From Atrichornis clamosus (taxonomy: Eukaryota; Chordata; Aves; Passeriformes; Menuridae): a stretch of 64,000 nucleotides of DNA. Below, one piece after another: positions 1-12,703 of the stretch (position 1 is the first letter of the stretch; each line of letters begins with the position of its first letter). The DNA lies in the NCBI GenBank assembly GCA_013400975.1, contig WBMZ01003466.1, forward strand, positions 270,501-334,500, given 5' to 3'. The translations under genes and the position numbers were made by a program. The notes under the pieces are model-generated. The model had not been told where the DNA came from. It made no database searches and saw nothing but the letters and a program-made list of their open reading frames with translations.

Positions 1-589
1 GCAACATGCTCTGCTGCTGTCACATCAAAATGAACCAAAAAGCTTTTAGGTGACACCGTAGTGGGAACTGAGGCTGGTTTAGGTTATCCAGAACACCAGT
101 TTTGATGGAGCTGTGTAGGTGAGGGTACAGGGAAGTATTTGTGGATGCACACTGCAGTTTGATTTAACAAAATTGTGTTTTATCAAGGCCTATGAGTCCA
201 TTGCAAAACCCCAGTTCACTCCAGTGGGGTTGCATCCATAATAATCAAGTTATGGAACTCCCCAGTAGCGAGGCCTAAACTCAGAGCTCCTGCCCACCCT
301 CAATGCAAGGAGGGCGAAGGCATCCAGGAGGACACAGCACTGAACAGGACTTTCCTGAAGCACAGCAGTTATGAGAACTAGAGGAGACAAGAACTATTGT
401 TAAGGACAAATACAGAAGGATGTGGGAGTGGACACAACGCTCTGCTGCTGCCTCTCCCTCCCACCCCAGCCCTGTCTGGGACCAGCCTGGCCCTGTACTC
501 CTGTCTAGGGCAAAAAGAACTTTATCCTTCATATTCCAGGCATTTCTGTAGCCTGAAGATGAAGCCCTGAGTAACAGGGTCTTGCACGC
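1..589. other. Unique noncoding sequence at the left edge
   Basis: No exon, RNA gene or recognised repeat is visible here. The minus-strand open frame from 281 to 913 runs out of this stretch into the adjacent CR1 copy and has no domain I recognise, so I do not call it a gene. Confidence 0.6.
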
Positions 590-843
590 CCTGATGGTTT
601 CAAACCGACAGAGAGGAGGCTTAGATGAGAGATCAGGAAGGAATCCTTCCCTGTGAGGGTGGGGAGGCCCTGGCACAGGGTGCCCAGAGAAGCTGTGGCT
701 GCCCCTGGATCCCTGGAAGTGTCCAAGGCCAGGTTGGACGGGGCTGGGAGCAGCCTGGGAGAATGGGAGGTGTCCCTGCCCATGGCAGGGGTGGGATGGG
801 ATGAGTTTAAGGTCTCTTCCAACCCAAACCATTCCATGATATG
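590..843 (+). repeat. CR1 LINE 3' end, sense orientation
   Basis: This is a 5'-truncated CR1 retrotransposon of the avian type. In order, the sequence shows the segment equivalent to GGTTTCAAACnGA, then CCCTGTGAGGGTGGGGAGGC, AGAAGCTGTGGCTGCCCC, GGTGTCCCTGCCCATGGCAG, a slightly altered TTTAAGGTCTCTTCCAACCC, and AACCATTCCATGAT, a decayed form of the ATTCTATG-type tail. About 250 bp of 3' sequence remain. The reverse-transcriptase region is absent, as in most CR1 copies. It is an inactive relic with a few percent of visible changes from the text shared by the other copies in this window. Open frames crossing it are CR1-derived noise. Confidence 0.93.
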
Positions 844-2033
844 GATCTGTCCTGCCCCGGATGTCCAGTCCTGTCCAGGACCTGCATCCTGGGCTGCCCA
901 GAGCCTTCCCCAAGGGGGGTGGACAGACAGATGGACCAACGCATCGCTGATGTTGGGAGGGACGGAGGCAAAGGCCTTCCTCACTTCCCTGTGACTCTGC
1001 CAGAGACTTTCACTTCTCTGATACTGCAAAGCTCCTCTCTTATAAGGAGGTTTCCCTCCACTGTAATTAGATTCCACGGATTTAATCCCCTGGGAATGTA
1101 GCAATTACCATATACCTGACAAGTGCTAAATGCTGCATTCCGGGGGGATTATCACCTCCGGCCGAACACAGAGAAAAGGGGAGGGGAAGAGAAATTTCCC
1201 CTTCCTCATGGGCTGGGGAGTACGATGGAAACAGCCTGATTTACTGCAGCTGCTGGCTGGGCACGGAGAGGGGGACACCGGGAGAAGGCATTCCTGAGAG
1301 GGACCAGACAAAATGTTTATCTCTCCCAAAAAGAGCCCGGGTAATGCTGCACATCTGGGTCACCCTGCTCAGTTCCTGTGCTGCTTGCTCCAGCTGGGCT
1401 GTGTTTACAGAGGGATTTTTATTAATACTGCTGCTACACCGAGCAAATACACTGCGGAATAAGGGAGATTAAGACAATTGGTTTAATAGACTTCAGGAAA
1501 AAGTGACATTAAATCAAAATCGTATGCACCAGGAAGAGGCAAAGAAGAGGCTCTTATGTAGAGCTTGTGCACCCTGTGATACACAATTTATTACAGCTTG
1601 TTTAAAAGCACCAAGTTGTTATAAAGCTCCTTTTATTCTTTTGTATTATCTCAGCTATTTACAAGATGCACAGTGATGCTGTGAGGGCACCATTCAGTGC
1701 TGATAAACTCCTTGGGATCATCAGATAAAAGGCAGAATTTAACAGCATGATAATGGCAGTGTTTACATGTACATTCACTCCGTTACTATGAAGCTTTTTG
1801 CAGGTTTAGCAAATTGGAATTAAGGGAGATTTCTCTGTGGTCTGACCAAAGCTCCTCTGAGGGAGAATAGACCAGGCCAGATCTGACTGGAATTAAAGGT
1901 CATCGAAGTAAAATAATTTGCTTTTACAATGAACACCCTGCTATGGTAAAAAAGTGCTTGGATCACCTCTGTGTTCCCTGGCAGTGACAACGTTTTGTCC
2001 CCAAGAGCCACACGCTGGCTGGGAGGGAGGCAC
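844..2033. other. Unique noncoding sequence between two CR1 copies
   Basis: AT-rich single-copy sequence, with a moderately G-rich patch around 1136-1290. No splice-bounded coding segment, RNA gene or further repeat is recognised. It separates two CR1 fragments that point in opposite directions. Confidence 0.5.
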
Positions 2034-2316
2034 AACATGGAATGGTTTGGGTTGGGAGGGACCTTAAAGCCCATCCCATTCCACCCCTGCCATGGGCACG
2101 GACACCTCCCACTCTCCCAGGGTGCTCCCAGCCCCGTCCAGCCTGGCCTCGGACACTTCCAGGGATCCAGGGGCAGCCACAGCTGCTCTGGGCACCCTGT
2201 GCCAGGGCCTCCCCACCCTCACAGGGAGGAGTTCCTGCCCAATATCCCATCTAAACCTGCTCTCTGTCAGTTTGAATCCATTCTCCCTTGTCCTGGCTCT
2301 TGTAAAAAGTCCCTTT
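2034..2316 (-). repeat. CR1 LINE 3' end, antisense orientation
   Basis: Read on the minus strand this is a CR1 3' end of about 280 bp, the longest copy in the window. On the plus strand it starts at the tail-proximal ATGGAATGGTTTGGGTTGGG. It then shows GCCATGGGCACGGACACCTC, TCCAGGGATCCAGGGGCAGC, CACCCTGTGCCAGGGCCTCC and TCCCTTGTCCTGGCTCTTGT, ending near AAAAAGTCCCT. The order and spacing match the other copies here. No ORF2 sequence is present. Three plus-strand open frames and one minus-strand open frame across it are artefacts of the GC-rich CR1 3' region. Confidence 0.94.
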
Positions 2317-5259
2317 CACACGTCAGCATCATCAATTTATGACGCTGCAGTTCAATCCCGTGCTTCTGGTAGGTTTTACCCGTTTTATTACATGCAGTGA
2401 AATTCAGTAACGTCGCTGCGTGAATTCTGCACTGCTATTAACATTTATGCACAGCACTGCAAATATTCCTCTCTGACGTGGAGGCACAGCAGTGGCTGAC
2501 ACCAGCACAGGGGTGTGCAGTGGCATCAGGGGGAGCTGAGGGATGCTGTCCCCACCTTCTGCTGCACTAACAGGAGCCCTGCCTTGTACACAGCAAGTTT
2601 GGGAACTCTGTGACATCCTCCATAATATTTTTATGTTATGTAGGAGAAACACCAGCTCTGTATACGCAGTTGCTTGTATGCCAAGGGCATATATGGATGC
2701 CAAAATGATATTTTTAAGATTCCAGGATGTTAAGCCAAGCTTTTTGTTGGTCTTTCCTGAAAGCCAAGGTCACTTCTACATCCATTTAATGCAGGCTGGA
2801 TCCATAAAGGGTTGGTCATGTGACACCATCTGCATTCTTCATCACATCCCATCCCAAACCCATTGTAGGACTGAAATAAAGCAGGAGCAGGGTGTGGTGT
2901 TTCTGCATTTCCTAACTCATTAGCAAGTCTTTTAAGATTACTCTCCTGTCTTTCAGTAGCGCGGCAAACCAGTTCAAACAAACAAAAAGAAAATAATTTT
3001 TAATAGGCTAACAACGATAGGTCGCTCGGATTTCTTGAAAATCTCAAGTGCCAGGACAAATCCCTTGATAGCAGCAGCAGCAGTGGGAGCTTCTGCTTCT
3101 CACAGCTCTGCTGAAAATTGGATTCAGAGGTGCTAATACAGTTTCTGTGAATGTTCCCAGGGACATCTCCCTGTTCCATATGCTCTGGGACACAACCTGC
3201 TCGTTCTTCTCTCCCTTAGACCCTGTCCAAGTCGTTCTGCTCAGGACTGGTCCAGCAGGGATAAGGCATCGGGTTGCTGAAGGCAATGGGAAGGAATGGG
3301 ATGCTCAACAGGAAAACAGTCTGTGTGTTGGTGTTCCTGCTGGCAGGGTCATTCCTACCTGTCCTAGGAACCCAGCAGTCACAACCCAACTAATTCACAG
3401 CTCTCCTCAGTCCCTTTCCACCCTTATTGGTGACAAAATCAGCCTGGCCTCAGCCAAACTCTGGTCCTTTATTCCTGAAGCAACAAATTCCAGGGTAGCC
3501 CACGCTGGTGAACAGCTTTGAGGCAATTTTGGATTTTTTTGGAGTATCACAGTCATCCCAGAACAGAAGGCTGGCAGTTCTGCGCCTCCTTAGGTTCCCC
3601 AGCACCTCCCTGCTGTCAGCAGGGCAGCCAGACCCATCTGCCCCTTGGAAACCCCAGCTCTCCCTCTCCCCACATCTGTAATTTGTGCCTGGTGAAATCA
3701 GCCTGAAACCTTTCACTGACTTCAACAAAACCAGGATTCACTTAGTGGCTAAGAGAAATACAAAAAAAGAAAAAAGGTAGGAAGAGCCTATTGACAATTT
3801 AATCCTCTCAGTGGCTCTGGGCTGACATTAAAACTGTTGCAACCAAACCCAAGCAGCTAATGACACTTAAAAACCTGTTCTTGTCTCTGCAAGCTGTCAC
3901 AGGGCTTTGTCTTCAAACGGGAGGGGGGGGAAAGAAACTCGATGCTCTGGCAGTGAATGAGACACATGCATGTGATCAGGGTGATCAGAGCACGCAAAAC
4001 ACATCAGAACAAAACATACACTGAGGTCAAAGCGACATCAAAATGAAAGCGTTTTGTGTTCCTCGTTTGCCTGACTCACTGAATGCACGGCCGGGGACGT
4101 GCCTGCAGCAGACTTGGCTCCTTCGCTCGGCACTCTCCGAGGTCGCATGTTCCCATCGGCACCTGTTCTGCACTAATTCCGAATTCATGTCCCAGCCGGA
4201 GCCTCAAAGGGACCAACGAGAATGTGAGCTGAAAACTAGTTGCTTCTAATTGTCATGAAAACAAATGTCAAAAGAACATGTGTTTCTACTTAGCTAACTC
4301 TGCTTACTAAGTTTGAAGCTGTTTTGTGTTAGTTTCTACCATTTAAATTAAATGTTTTGTCTCTAACATACTTGATGTGGCTTTAAGAAGCTGTGCTTCC
4401 CCCCCCCCCCCATCCCCCTTATGAATCTTAATGTTTGCCTGGATTTGTTTGTAACATCAGACAAAAGACTGGCAGGCTGTGCCAGAGTGACATAGATTTT
4501 ATGTTGAAACAAAGCAAAGCCAAAAAAAAAAAAAAATCAATTAGGGGTCATTAAAACCCAAACTTTTCAATGAAAGAAATACTGTAATGGAATAGTAATA
4601 CTTTGGGGGTTTAGGAGTTCTTTTAATTCCTGAAAGAGCTCTTTTGCACTGCCCCTCCTCCACTTCATCTCTGTGAATCTGCTGTGTTGCAGAATGAGTC
4701 AGCTCTGGAATATCCAAACTCCACAGCTGTGCATTAGCATTTGGGAAGAGTATCACTGGGAGTTCATATCGGACATGTGGAAGCAGTGACGCTCCCTTCC
4801 AAGTCATGGAGAGAGAATGGTTCAAAACAGAACACGTATGGATGCAGCACTTGCCCTTCAGCAGCACCAAACCACTTCCCAAGGGGAGTTTTCCAAAGAT
4901 TTCCTTGGCACAACAGTGTGGCCCATCCTGGAGATGGAATATGCATAGCAGGGGCTGTTAAAAGATTTTTTTTGTACAGCACAATTTAGTGTTTGATGTC
5001 ATAGAAAGCGGATGGCTGCTTTTTCTTTTCGGCTTTTTTTTTTCCAGCTTTTTTCCCCCCTATTACTCGTTCCTTGAGGCCATCTCCTTACAAAAGGAAC
5101 ACTGAAGCTTTGTTTCCTAAGGAATGGAAGTTCAACTTCAGTTCTTTCCATAACAAGTGTATTATTAGAAAAGAAAAATAAATCCTGCTAATCACAGCTC
5201 ATCACTGGAGCCTGGCAGCGGAGCTCTGTGGACACATTAAATCAGCAGTTCCCAAGGAT
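2317..5259. other. Unique noncoding sequence with homopolymer runs
   Basis: Single-copy sequence without a recognised gene. Low-complexity points are a run of eight G at 3923-3930, thirteen C at 4399-4411 and fifteen A at 4522-4536, plus a T-rich stretch around 5020-5060. Open frames of 80-126 codons on both strands (for example 2543-2923 plus and 3147-3521 plus) have no domain or homology that I recognise. Confidence 0.5.
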
Positions 5260-5870
5260 GAGCTTGTGACCCAGCTGGGTTCACGACCTGGAAGTGCAGG
5301 AGGAAATGGGCACACGAGCCTGGAACAGGAATCACAATCTGAAAGCTTGGAAACGACTGTTTTGCATAAAAACCGCGGTAGTGAGAATTACACTTTGTGT
5401 TTCAAGGAGAGTTCAGTCAGCAGCTCGGAGCAGGGAATGGGAGCAGGGCTGAGAACAGGGCCAGACCTGTCCCAGGTCTCTGCGAAGGAGTCGGGAGCTC
5501 CCAGGGAGGCCCAAGCAGTGGTGGTGGGACAGGGGCTGGGGTCTGGTGCAGCCCCTTGGGCACCCACAGGCACTGCTGGCGCAGCCAGGGCACCAGGAGC
5601 AGCCCCTGCTCGAGCCCTGGGGACCGGGCAGGGGAGGGAGGGACGTGCTCCCATGTCCAGCTCACATCTGGCCTGCACCTGGCCCTGCTTGCGCAGTTGG
5701 GAAGTTCGGGCTCAAAAACCTTCCATTTCTGGAATCTGCATTGTGCCCCAGACGCACGAGTCCTTTGCCGCTGGGACTCTTTCAAAGGAGATTGTCACGT
5801 TGGCATAAAAACATGCACTCGGTGGGGGAATGGAGGTTTGCAGTGGAGAACACACAAATTGACTTTTTAA
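5260..5870. other. GC-rich block, no gene recognised
   Basis: A locally GC-rich patch, strongest at about 5420-5700, where several frames on both strands stay open at once (180 codons plus at 5266-5808, 157 plus at 5397-5870, 122 minus at 5417-5785). Simultaneous openness in several frames points to composition, not selection on a protein. The plus-strand peptide is rich in Gly, Ala and Pro and has no recognisable domain. CpG dinucleotides are sparse relative to GC content, so it does not look like a CpG island. Confidence 0.4.
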
Positions 5871-7688
5871 GGCTAGATCATTAAGGCTTCCAAACATGTG
5901 AAGGTGTTCTGCACCCAGTTTGCATTTGGGAGTGAGGAGCCTGCTCCAGGCTGAGCCGGGAGCTCCTGGAACGCTCCTGGCAAACACAAGTTCTCATCTC
6001 AGTTTGCCCAACAACCAAATTCGTGCAAAAGCCCTCTCGGATAACCTGTGGGAAGGTTGGGAAGATCCCATTTCGAACACGAGCGACTTCAATACCAGCT
6101 ACAATTGCTATTTTGGTGGGTAATTAAGTCTCTTAAAACCTGCCTATGCCACCTCCTTTTAGGGACCAACGCCATGGTTCTACATTGGAGGTTTTTAGTT
6201 CAGCAGGAATTTCATAGCCTCAATTTGCAACACGTTAAGTGCTCGTGAGCAACAAACCTGGACACAAAACACTTCCTCTACTGGACACCCACACTGTGCA
6301 CATACTTTGCCTGGCTTGTGGTGGAAGATAAGATCCATTCACAACATGATTTACACCAGGATGCCCAGTGAGGAATGCTCCCATTAAATCTGTAACGTCA
6401 GGCACAGGTAAGGCAGCTCTGAAGATAATACATTTGACATGTGTCATTTTAAAGGATGGCAGGTGAAAAGGGAAGATTTGGTGTCTGAGGATGCAGAAAA
6501 GCTGCCTTCTATTAAATTACACAGGTGAGAACAGCAATTTTCTGTACACCTTCGATGGCATGAGTAATACTGCAAATGTCAGGTGGATTTATTGGGATCT
6601 GCAGGGAATATATTTGTCTCACAAAGGGAAGAGGATTTAACTCACACATCTAATTTGTCAGGAAGGTTTGGAAGCCATTTTAAGAGTGGAACAAGTACCT
6701 CTGTAGTCTTTTTGCAGTGTCTTCTTTTTATACTCCTCCTGCTGCCTCCTTGAATCTGGCACTCATCCCAAAACGCACACCATATTCAAGAGAGGGAAAA
6801 CACTAACCCTGTATCATTTGAATAAATGAGCTCTACATATATTGCCACTTACAGTTCAAATTATGCAAAAATCCAAGATAAATGAGGCTGAGCATAAAAG
6901 CCCCTCAGTGTGTAATTATAAATACTAAAATGGTGTATTTTTCCAAAACAAGAACTTTTTTTCTTTGAATTTGCATACTCTGTCGACTTTTGACCTGCAA
7001 TAAAAATGCAGCACAAGTTGGTGAGTGACTGAGTCAGAACAGGACCTTCTGTTTGCATCACTCCTCCTGCCTTCTGGAGCTGGAGTCTTTAGCAGTGTAC
7101 TCAGATTTATGGTCATCCACTGAGCAGCTCCAGTGGGTGACCAAAAGCTCTTGTCTTTAAACATGTAAACTCTTAGATTAAAATTCCTGGGCGTCAGGAT
7201 ATGCCGAAATTCCACGGGTCAAGCTATAGATAATAAGTAAGGATGCAACCCTGAGGTCCCTCTGGCCTGAGTGTGTTTTCCAAGCACAGCTGTAATCCAC
7301 AGGCAGGGTGGCTCCTGCCTCCCGGCTCCCAGCTGTGTGTTCCCAGTGCGGCTGTGCAGGGACGCAGCTCTGAGGAGCAGCACTGGGAAAAGAGAGAGCA
7401 ACACTGGGACAAAATCAGGACTAGCGTTTTTACTTAGCCTTTATCCAGCCTAATTTCTGTTCCCTTCCGTTTCTGTTTCTATCCTAATTTCTAAATTCTA
7501 TGGATTACTGTTAGAAAAATGGGATCCAGATACTTGTGTTTCAGGGAAGTTGATGCAGACTTTCCCAGTTATTAATCTGCACAGACAAAAATGCTAAATC
7601 CTGCATGACTTCAAAACATCACAGTACAGTTCATCATTTTTAAGTTAGAAAACACTTTGGTGATCAAACCCCAGTTGTTTTTTCCTGA
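5871..7688. other. Unique noncoding sequence
   Basis: AT-leaning single-copy sequence. I see no exon, RNA gene or recognised transposable element. Open frames are all below 100 codons and have no recognisable domain. Confidence 0.5.
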
Positions 7689-7897
7689 AATCACAGAATC
7701 CCAGAATGGTTGGGGTTGGAAGGCACCTTAAAGCTCATCCAGTCCCACCCCTCGCACACCTTCCACTATCCCAGGCTGCTCCAAGCGCTGTCCAGCCTGG
7801 CCTTGGACACTTCCAGGGATCCAGGGGCAGCCACAGCTTCTCTGGGCACCCTGTGCCTGTCACCACATTCATAGGGAAGAATTCCTTCCCTATAATG
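7689..7897 (-). repeat. CR1 LINE 3' end, antisense, with internal deletion
   Basis: On the plus strand this begins with the tail remnant AATCACAGAATCCCAGAATG, then GGTTGGGGTTGGAAGGCACC, a shortened segment where sister copies have CTGCCATGGGCAGGGACAC, then TCCAGGGATCCAGGGGCAGC and CTCTGGGCACCCTGTGCC. The block AGGGCCTCCCCACC found in other copies is missing at about 7858, where the text jumps to TGTCACCACATTCATAGGGA. About 210 bp remain. It is a non-functional relic. Confidence 0.92.
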
Positions 7898-8290
7898 AAA
7901 ATAATGCACACCCAGGACTTGGAGCAGACAGGAGGTGCCGAGCTCTGACTGGACCTGGAGGCACCTGTATTTTACCTGTTGATATCAAGGGCAAACAGCA
8001 GCAGTGGTGGGGATGGAGCTACTGCACAACTGGCTCCCATCGCCCTGCTCTGTAATCATCCAGCTTCTTTCAGCACATTTACCCACATTAGCACCAAAAT
8101 ATGCAGGCTACAGGTAAGACAAAAATTAAATATTTCTCCTCTCTGCCTTGTTTCAGTAAACCCTTAATCATGCAAATAACTCTGTTGACCTCAGTGGGAC
8201 CTTTGCAACAGCACAAGTCCCCGTGGACTCAACAGTAGCAACACCAGATCTGCTTCCAGTTTATATTTAAATAGAAAAAAATAAAGATGT
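7898..8290. other. Unique noncoding sequence
   Basis: Single-copy sequence between a CR1 relic and a GC-rich block. Nothing gene-like is recognised. Confidence 0.45.
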
Positions 8291-8770
8291 CTTGTTCAAG
8301 CAGAGCCTGAGAACCACAGAGATGAAAGGGGGAAGGGGAAATGGTGCTGCAGCAGCAGCTGATCACTGCTTAGCAGATTTTCAGCCCAGCCACGCAGCCA
8401 GGACTGTTTCAGCCCTAGCAAGCCCATTTAGCTTGCCCAAGAGGAGGTTTGGCTTCTGGGCCACAGAAGTGTCCCAACAGACGTTTTCCTTTTTGTGCTC
8501 TGAGCAGCCACGGGGCCCTGGGGCCAGGAACCCCCATCCTGTGGCGACGGCCTGGCCAGGCTGCCTCTCCTGCCCCCTGATGTGTCCCGTCCCCCGGGAA
8601 ATGAGGGACCAAGGGTGGCACGAAGCGAGGGGAGCCCGTGGTGCTCCACAGGCAGGGCTGCGCCAGCTTCCTTCTCCCCACGCAGATAAAGCTCGGGAGA
8701 AGCCGAGCGGAGCAGAACCGGCGCTGGCGCGGTGCTGCCAGATCAGAGTCCTTGCTAAGGCAGATTTGAT
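8291..8770. other. GC-rich, CpG-retaining block with a 191-codon open frame
   Basis: The core at about 8500-8730 is GC-rich and retains CpG (I count roughly 17 CpG in about 230 bp by eye). A plus-strand frame from 8292 to 8867 is open for 191 codons. Minus-strand frames at 8415-8801 and 8428-8649 are open over the same bases, so composition explains the openness. I recognise no domain in any of the three translations. It could be a small CpG-rich regulatory element, or simply a GC-biased patch. Confidence 0.3.
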
Positions 8771-11073
8771 GTGGAGCGACCCTTGGAGTGACTGGACTCA
8801 TCTCGTTTCTGGTTTGTTTCCACAGTTACAGAAGAGGTCAAGTGGATCCTTCGTTTTAATGAGTTGACTGAAATCCGGCAGCTTGTTGGTACCAGGCAGA
8901 CCATTTGCAGGAGTTGTGTGTTTGAGATCGCACCTTCCCTCCCTTTGGTAACAAACGAGCACCTTTCTGTGGAAACGCTGCCTCTTTTGAGATGTTTGTT
9001 CATTTAACTTCTATTTATTGTTATGCGTTGTGGTTGTTACCTTCTCTGCCTCTACACTGGTTTCATTCTCTGTATTCTAATTTTAGCTGATTATAACCGA
9101 GTGGGAAAGTGCAAGACCTCGAGTTGAAATTCAAAAGAAAATAAATGGATTTTTTTTATGGCCTGAAGAATCTATTCATTACTAAATCATTTATCTTTGC
9201 AGAAAGAGTGCCTATATTCAATATGCCTTCCTATTTCCTTAATTTTATTTCTCTTTAAGTGCACTCTTTGCTTGAAAATAAATCTCCATTGAACTTCCAC
9301 GCAGAGGCTTTTGCTTTTGAAAGTCCCAACAAGAGTCTAATTAGCACCATTAAACACATCTCAAAGGTTGTCTATAAAGCCTGGACATTGCTGTGTCTTC
9401 CCTAAAAGTGAAACTCGGATGGAAATGTAAAGCAGGAGCGTGTCCCCCTGGGATTATCAAAGGCACATTGCAGCGAGGGGAGGGAGCACAGACACACACG
9501 ACCTCTGCACACACTGCTCGTGCTTTTTGCCTTCCTTCAAAGATTTCTTAAGGGGACCAGAGTCATTAAGCAGGAGGGGAGGGAGGAGAGGCATGAAGGT
9601 TGTTTAAATTGCTTTTTCTTAATTCCAAATGGTCTTCCTCTAGTGAATCCTAACGTTATTACTTCTGTTGCATCTCAGGGCAATGCAATTACATTCTTAC
9701 CTTGAACAAAGACTGAACTTTGGACGGTGTTTTGAAGGGTTTACAAATAAAGTAAACAGTTCTGTGGCATAAAACATATGTATCTGAGCAGGACTTCCTT
9801 CTTCCCAGATGAGACACATTCATGTAATTTAATTTGTAAGCTTCCTCAGCTGCTCTTTCAAAATGTTTCCTTTCTCTGTGCAATAAACAGAAGGTTAAAA
9901 TTCACCCCCCCCACCTCAATTGTTAAACTTTGGTGATTCTGTTAAAGTTACACCAAATGCTGCCTTCACCAGCTCATATATTAAATATTGGCTTTCAGTT
10001 TCAACTGGAACTGCTGCCTTTGTTCAGGCTAGATGAAGCCCAAATAGGTTATCTAGTTTAGTTATTACTGGATTGTTCTGGTGGTGCTTAACTGTGTGTT
10101 TTTACATGCGAGTGTAGAAACGAGGAAGGGGTGGATTAGCTCAGTTTACATCTTCATTTGAAAAAAATCAGAAGGTTTTTACATGCCCAGGTTAAAAATT
10201 AACAAATCAGAATGCTGGACTTTTAACCCCCCAGTCAGACAATGCAAGGTTGGAAGAGATTTTAACCACAGCACTGAAAATGTAGCTGAAAATGTGCCGC
10301 TTCCAGGTGTAATAACTTCCAGGATGCCACATTTATTAGAGGTGACTTGTGTCCTGCTGCAAGCACGGTGAGAGATCTGTCACCTCCCTGTCCCTGGGTG
10401 CTGCCCATGGCTCACAGAATAATTCAGAGCACAAGGAAGGATTGGCAAACATTTGCAAAGCACTTTTGCTCTTGACACCCAGCGCTGTGCCCCATTTCAT
10501 TTCAATTTGTGAGCACTGGCATGAATGAGGTTTTATTAGCAGAGGTATCAGGATGGGAGGAGGGTGGTTGTGTCTGTAAGTGGCTGCTGCCAAGTAAATT
10601 TGGTATTTACTGTTTATTATACTTTCACACTCCAATTATCATCTGACCTGGGTCCTAGGGGACTGATTGTACGTCCCAAATAATGAATAGTGCAGGGAAA
10701 AGCTTGGGAACAATTAGTTGGTTGAATTTGATTTGAATAAATAGTTAACTTCTAGCTGCTGCTTTGGATTCTGCATCTGCATGTGAGCAAAGGCAAGCAG
10801 CAAGAACAGCACTGCTCTGTGTGCAGCCCTGGGAGCCAGGCAGGGGCTAAACAACCTCCTGCCTTATGGTTTATTGTGCTGTATTAGTCCAAACAACTGG
10901 GAATGCCATTCCCTAGTGTTCACAAGTCAGGACACTCTTTACCCTCACACCCCCAGCTGGCCCTGGAATCATAATGTTCTTTGAAAATACAATTACTCAT
11001 TTGTTTTTAAGCCCTTTGCCTGCATATAAATCCTAATTTTCATTTCCTTATGAAATAACAAAGGCAGAAACCG
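8771..11073. other. Unique AT-rich noncoding sequence
   Basis: Largely AT-rich single-copy DNA. Two parts look compositionally like conserved noncoding sequence, about 9010-9420 and 9900-10100, with many TAAT- and ATTA-type cores. I cannot test conservation. No exon, RNA gene or recognised repeat is seen. Confidence 0.45.
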
Positions 11074-11106
11074 TTTTCCTTTTTTTTTTTTTTTGTTTTG
11101 TTTTTA
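11074..11106 (+). repeat. T-rich low-complexity tract
   Basis: A near-pure T tract interrupted by single G residues. It includes an uninterrupted run of 15 T at about 11080-11094. It is likely length-variable. Confidence 0.85.
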
Positions 11107-12005
11107 GGAATATAGAATTTTCCAGCAAATCACGGGTCACAGATAGATGAGGCTTGGGGAAAAAAAAAAAATCCAGGAATTTGTCAAGCATTAGAAAATG
11201 GACAGGTGGAGGGAGAGCATCTCCTGCAGCTTCCCCAGCCCTGCAGGACGGAGCTGTGCTGACGCTGCCAGTGCTGGTCAGCAGGATTGTTATCAGCATC
11301 GTACAAGATAAGCAAAGTGAGTCACTGAGGGAAGATCAGAACGCAGGAGTTTGGGCTTCCTGCTCTCTCTGCAGCCTCCTGGGCTACCCGGGGCTCTCTG
11401 CTGCTTTCTAGAATTACACAGACAAATAACAGGAGACGTTGGCCCACAGCGAATCCTTTCGTGGACTCGTGGACGTGAATTTTACTGTTGTTCTGCACCA
11501 AGCTGCAGGAAACTCCTGCGCCCCGTGACATCCGCGGCCACACAAAGGCCCAAGTGGTGAAATTATTGTGCTGTGATGCCAAACTTCTCCAAAACGGGCT
11601 GAGTTCCCTTTCCAGAGATGCCTCAGAGCTGGCCTTTTGCAGAAGTTGTAACTTTGGATGTCACGGTGACAGGTAGGACACAAAAACCCGAGAAAGGCAG
11701 AAGATGGGCACAGGATTTTAGGGCCCAACCCAGTTCAAGCAGTTCCTGCATCTGGCAGGAATAATCCCGTGGTGTGCAGTGGGAATGCTGGCCAGCAGGA
11801 ACGCTCTTTTGGGGCGTATTAAGGCCCGATCCTTCGCCACCAAAATGAGTGGAGGCTCGTCCCAAGCAGCCCCGGGTTTTCAGCAAGGTCCGCCCCTTCC
11901 CTCTCCCCACAGTCGTAATTAGGTCTCTCCCTTTCTCTCTCCTCCAGTTGCGGTTGTTCCCAAATTTGCTGACCTCATGTAATTCCTAATTTGACAAGCT
12001 GCCTC
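11107..12005. other. Unique noncoding sequence
   Basis: Single-copy sequence with a run of 12 A starting near 11160. Overlapping open frames of 60-104 codons on both strands at 11150-11910 have no recognised domain. No recognised repeat. Confidence 0.45.
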
Positions 12006-12042
12006 CTTTTTTTTCTTTTTTTTTTTCTTTTTTTTTTTTTTT
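12006..12042 (+). repeat. T-rich tract
   Basis: A near-continuous T tract broken by isolated C residues. A complementary A-rich tract lies about 215 bp downstream (12258-12288), so the two could pair in single-stranded form. Confidence 0.85.
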
Positions 12043-12257
12043 AATTTGCTATTTTTGTCATAACAAGTTCCCAACAGACCAGCCTGTCTTTAGCAGCCTC
12101 CATTCACAGGAATGTTGGGACGTTTCATGCAACACAACCCAGAGGAAACCCAGCTTTGTCTCCCTGAAAATAAATGCTTGCAAAGACAGCCAAACAACGG
12201 GAGGGGAAGCCGCTTTCTTTTTGTTCCAAACAATTAAGAGCACACACAGAGGAGGGG

Positions 12258-12288
12258 GAAAAACAAAAAAAAAAGGCAAAAAAAAAAT
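12258..12288 (+). repeat. A-rich tract
   Basis: A-rich low-complexity sequence with two A runs separated by GGC. It is complementary in character to the T-rich tract at 12006-12042. Confidence 0.8.
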
Positions 12289-12703
12289 CACCTTGGGGAA
12301 ACAAAAGATGAACTTGTTAATAAGAGATAAGTTATTGGCCTTGCATTTCAGAGGAACACAAAGATTCTTGGGTGCCTTTTATTTGTATAGCTCAGATATT
12401 TCCTCCTGAAATATGGGCTGTTTAAGAGGCAGCCAGTGGCAGGAATTACTAAAATGCTGATGTGTTGTTTTGGATTTTCTAAGTGAAAAGTGTTGTTTGT
12501 TTTGGAATTTGTTTGGAAGTAATGTTTTTTCCTGGAACAACCAGAACTCTGCTTTTGCTTTACTGATTCCCTTGTTTTCCTGCTAACACTCATCCCTTTT
12601 CCCTAAATTAGTTGCTTGGTGACTGATATTAATCTCTACGTTCAATAGTATTTTTACAACCACCCTGATAGAGAAACAAAATTAGTCAGAAAATCTCTGG
12701 GAG
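12289..12703. other. Unique noncoding sequence
   Basis: AT-rich single-copy DNA between two low-complexity tracts. Nothing gene-like is recognised. Confidence 0.45.

Noticed and set aside
281..913. 210-codon minus-strand open frame
   Set aside because: It runs through the CR1 relic at 590-843, overlaps frames open on the opposite strand, and has no recognised domain.
1971..2400. Several overlapping plus-strand open frames (70-123 codons)
   Set aside because: They are translations of the antisense CR1 3' end, which is GC-rich and open in many frames.
8292..8867. 191-codon plus-strand open frame
   Set aside because: Two minus-strand frames are open over the same GC-rich core, and no domain is recognised.
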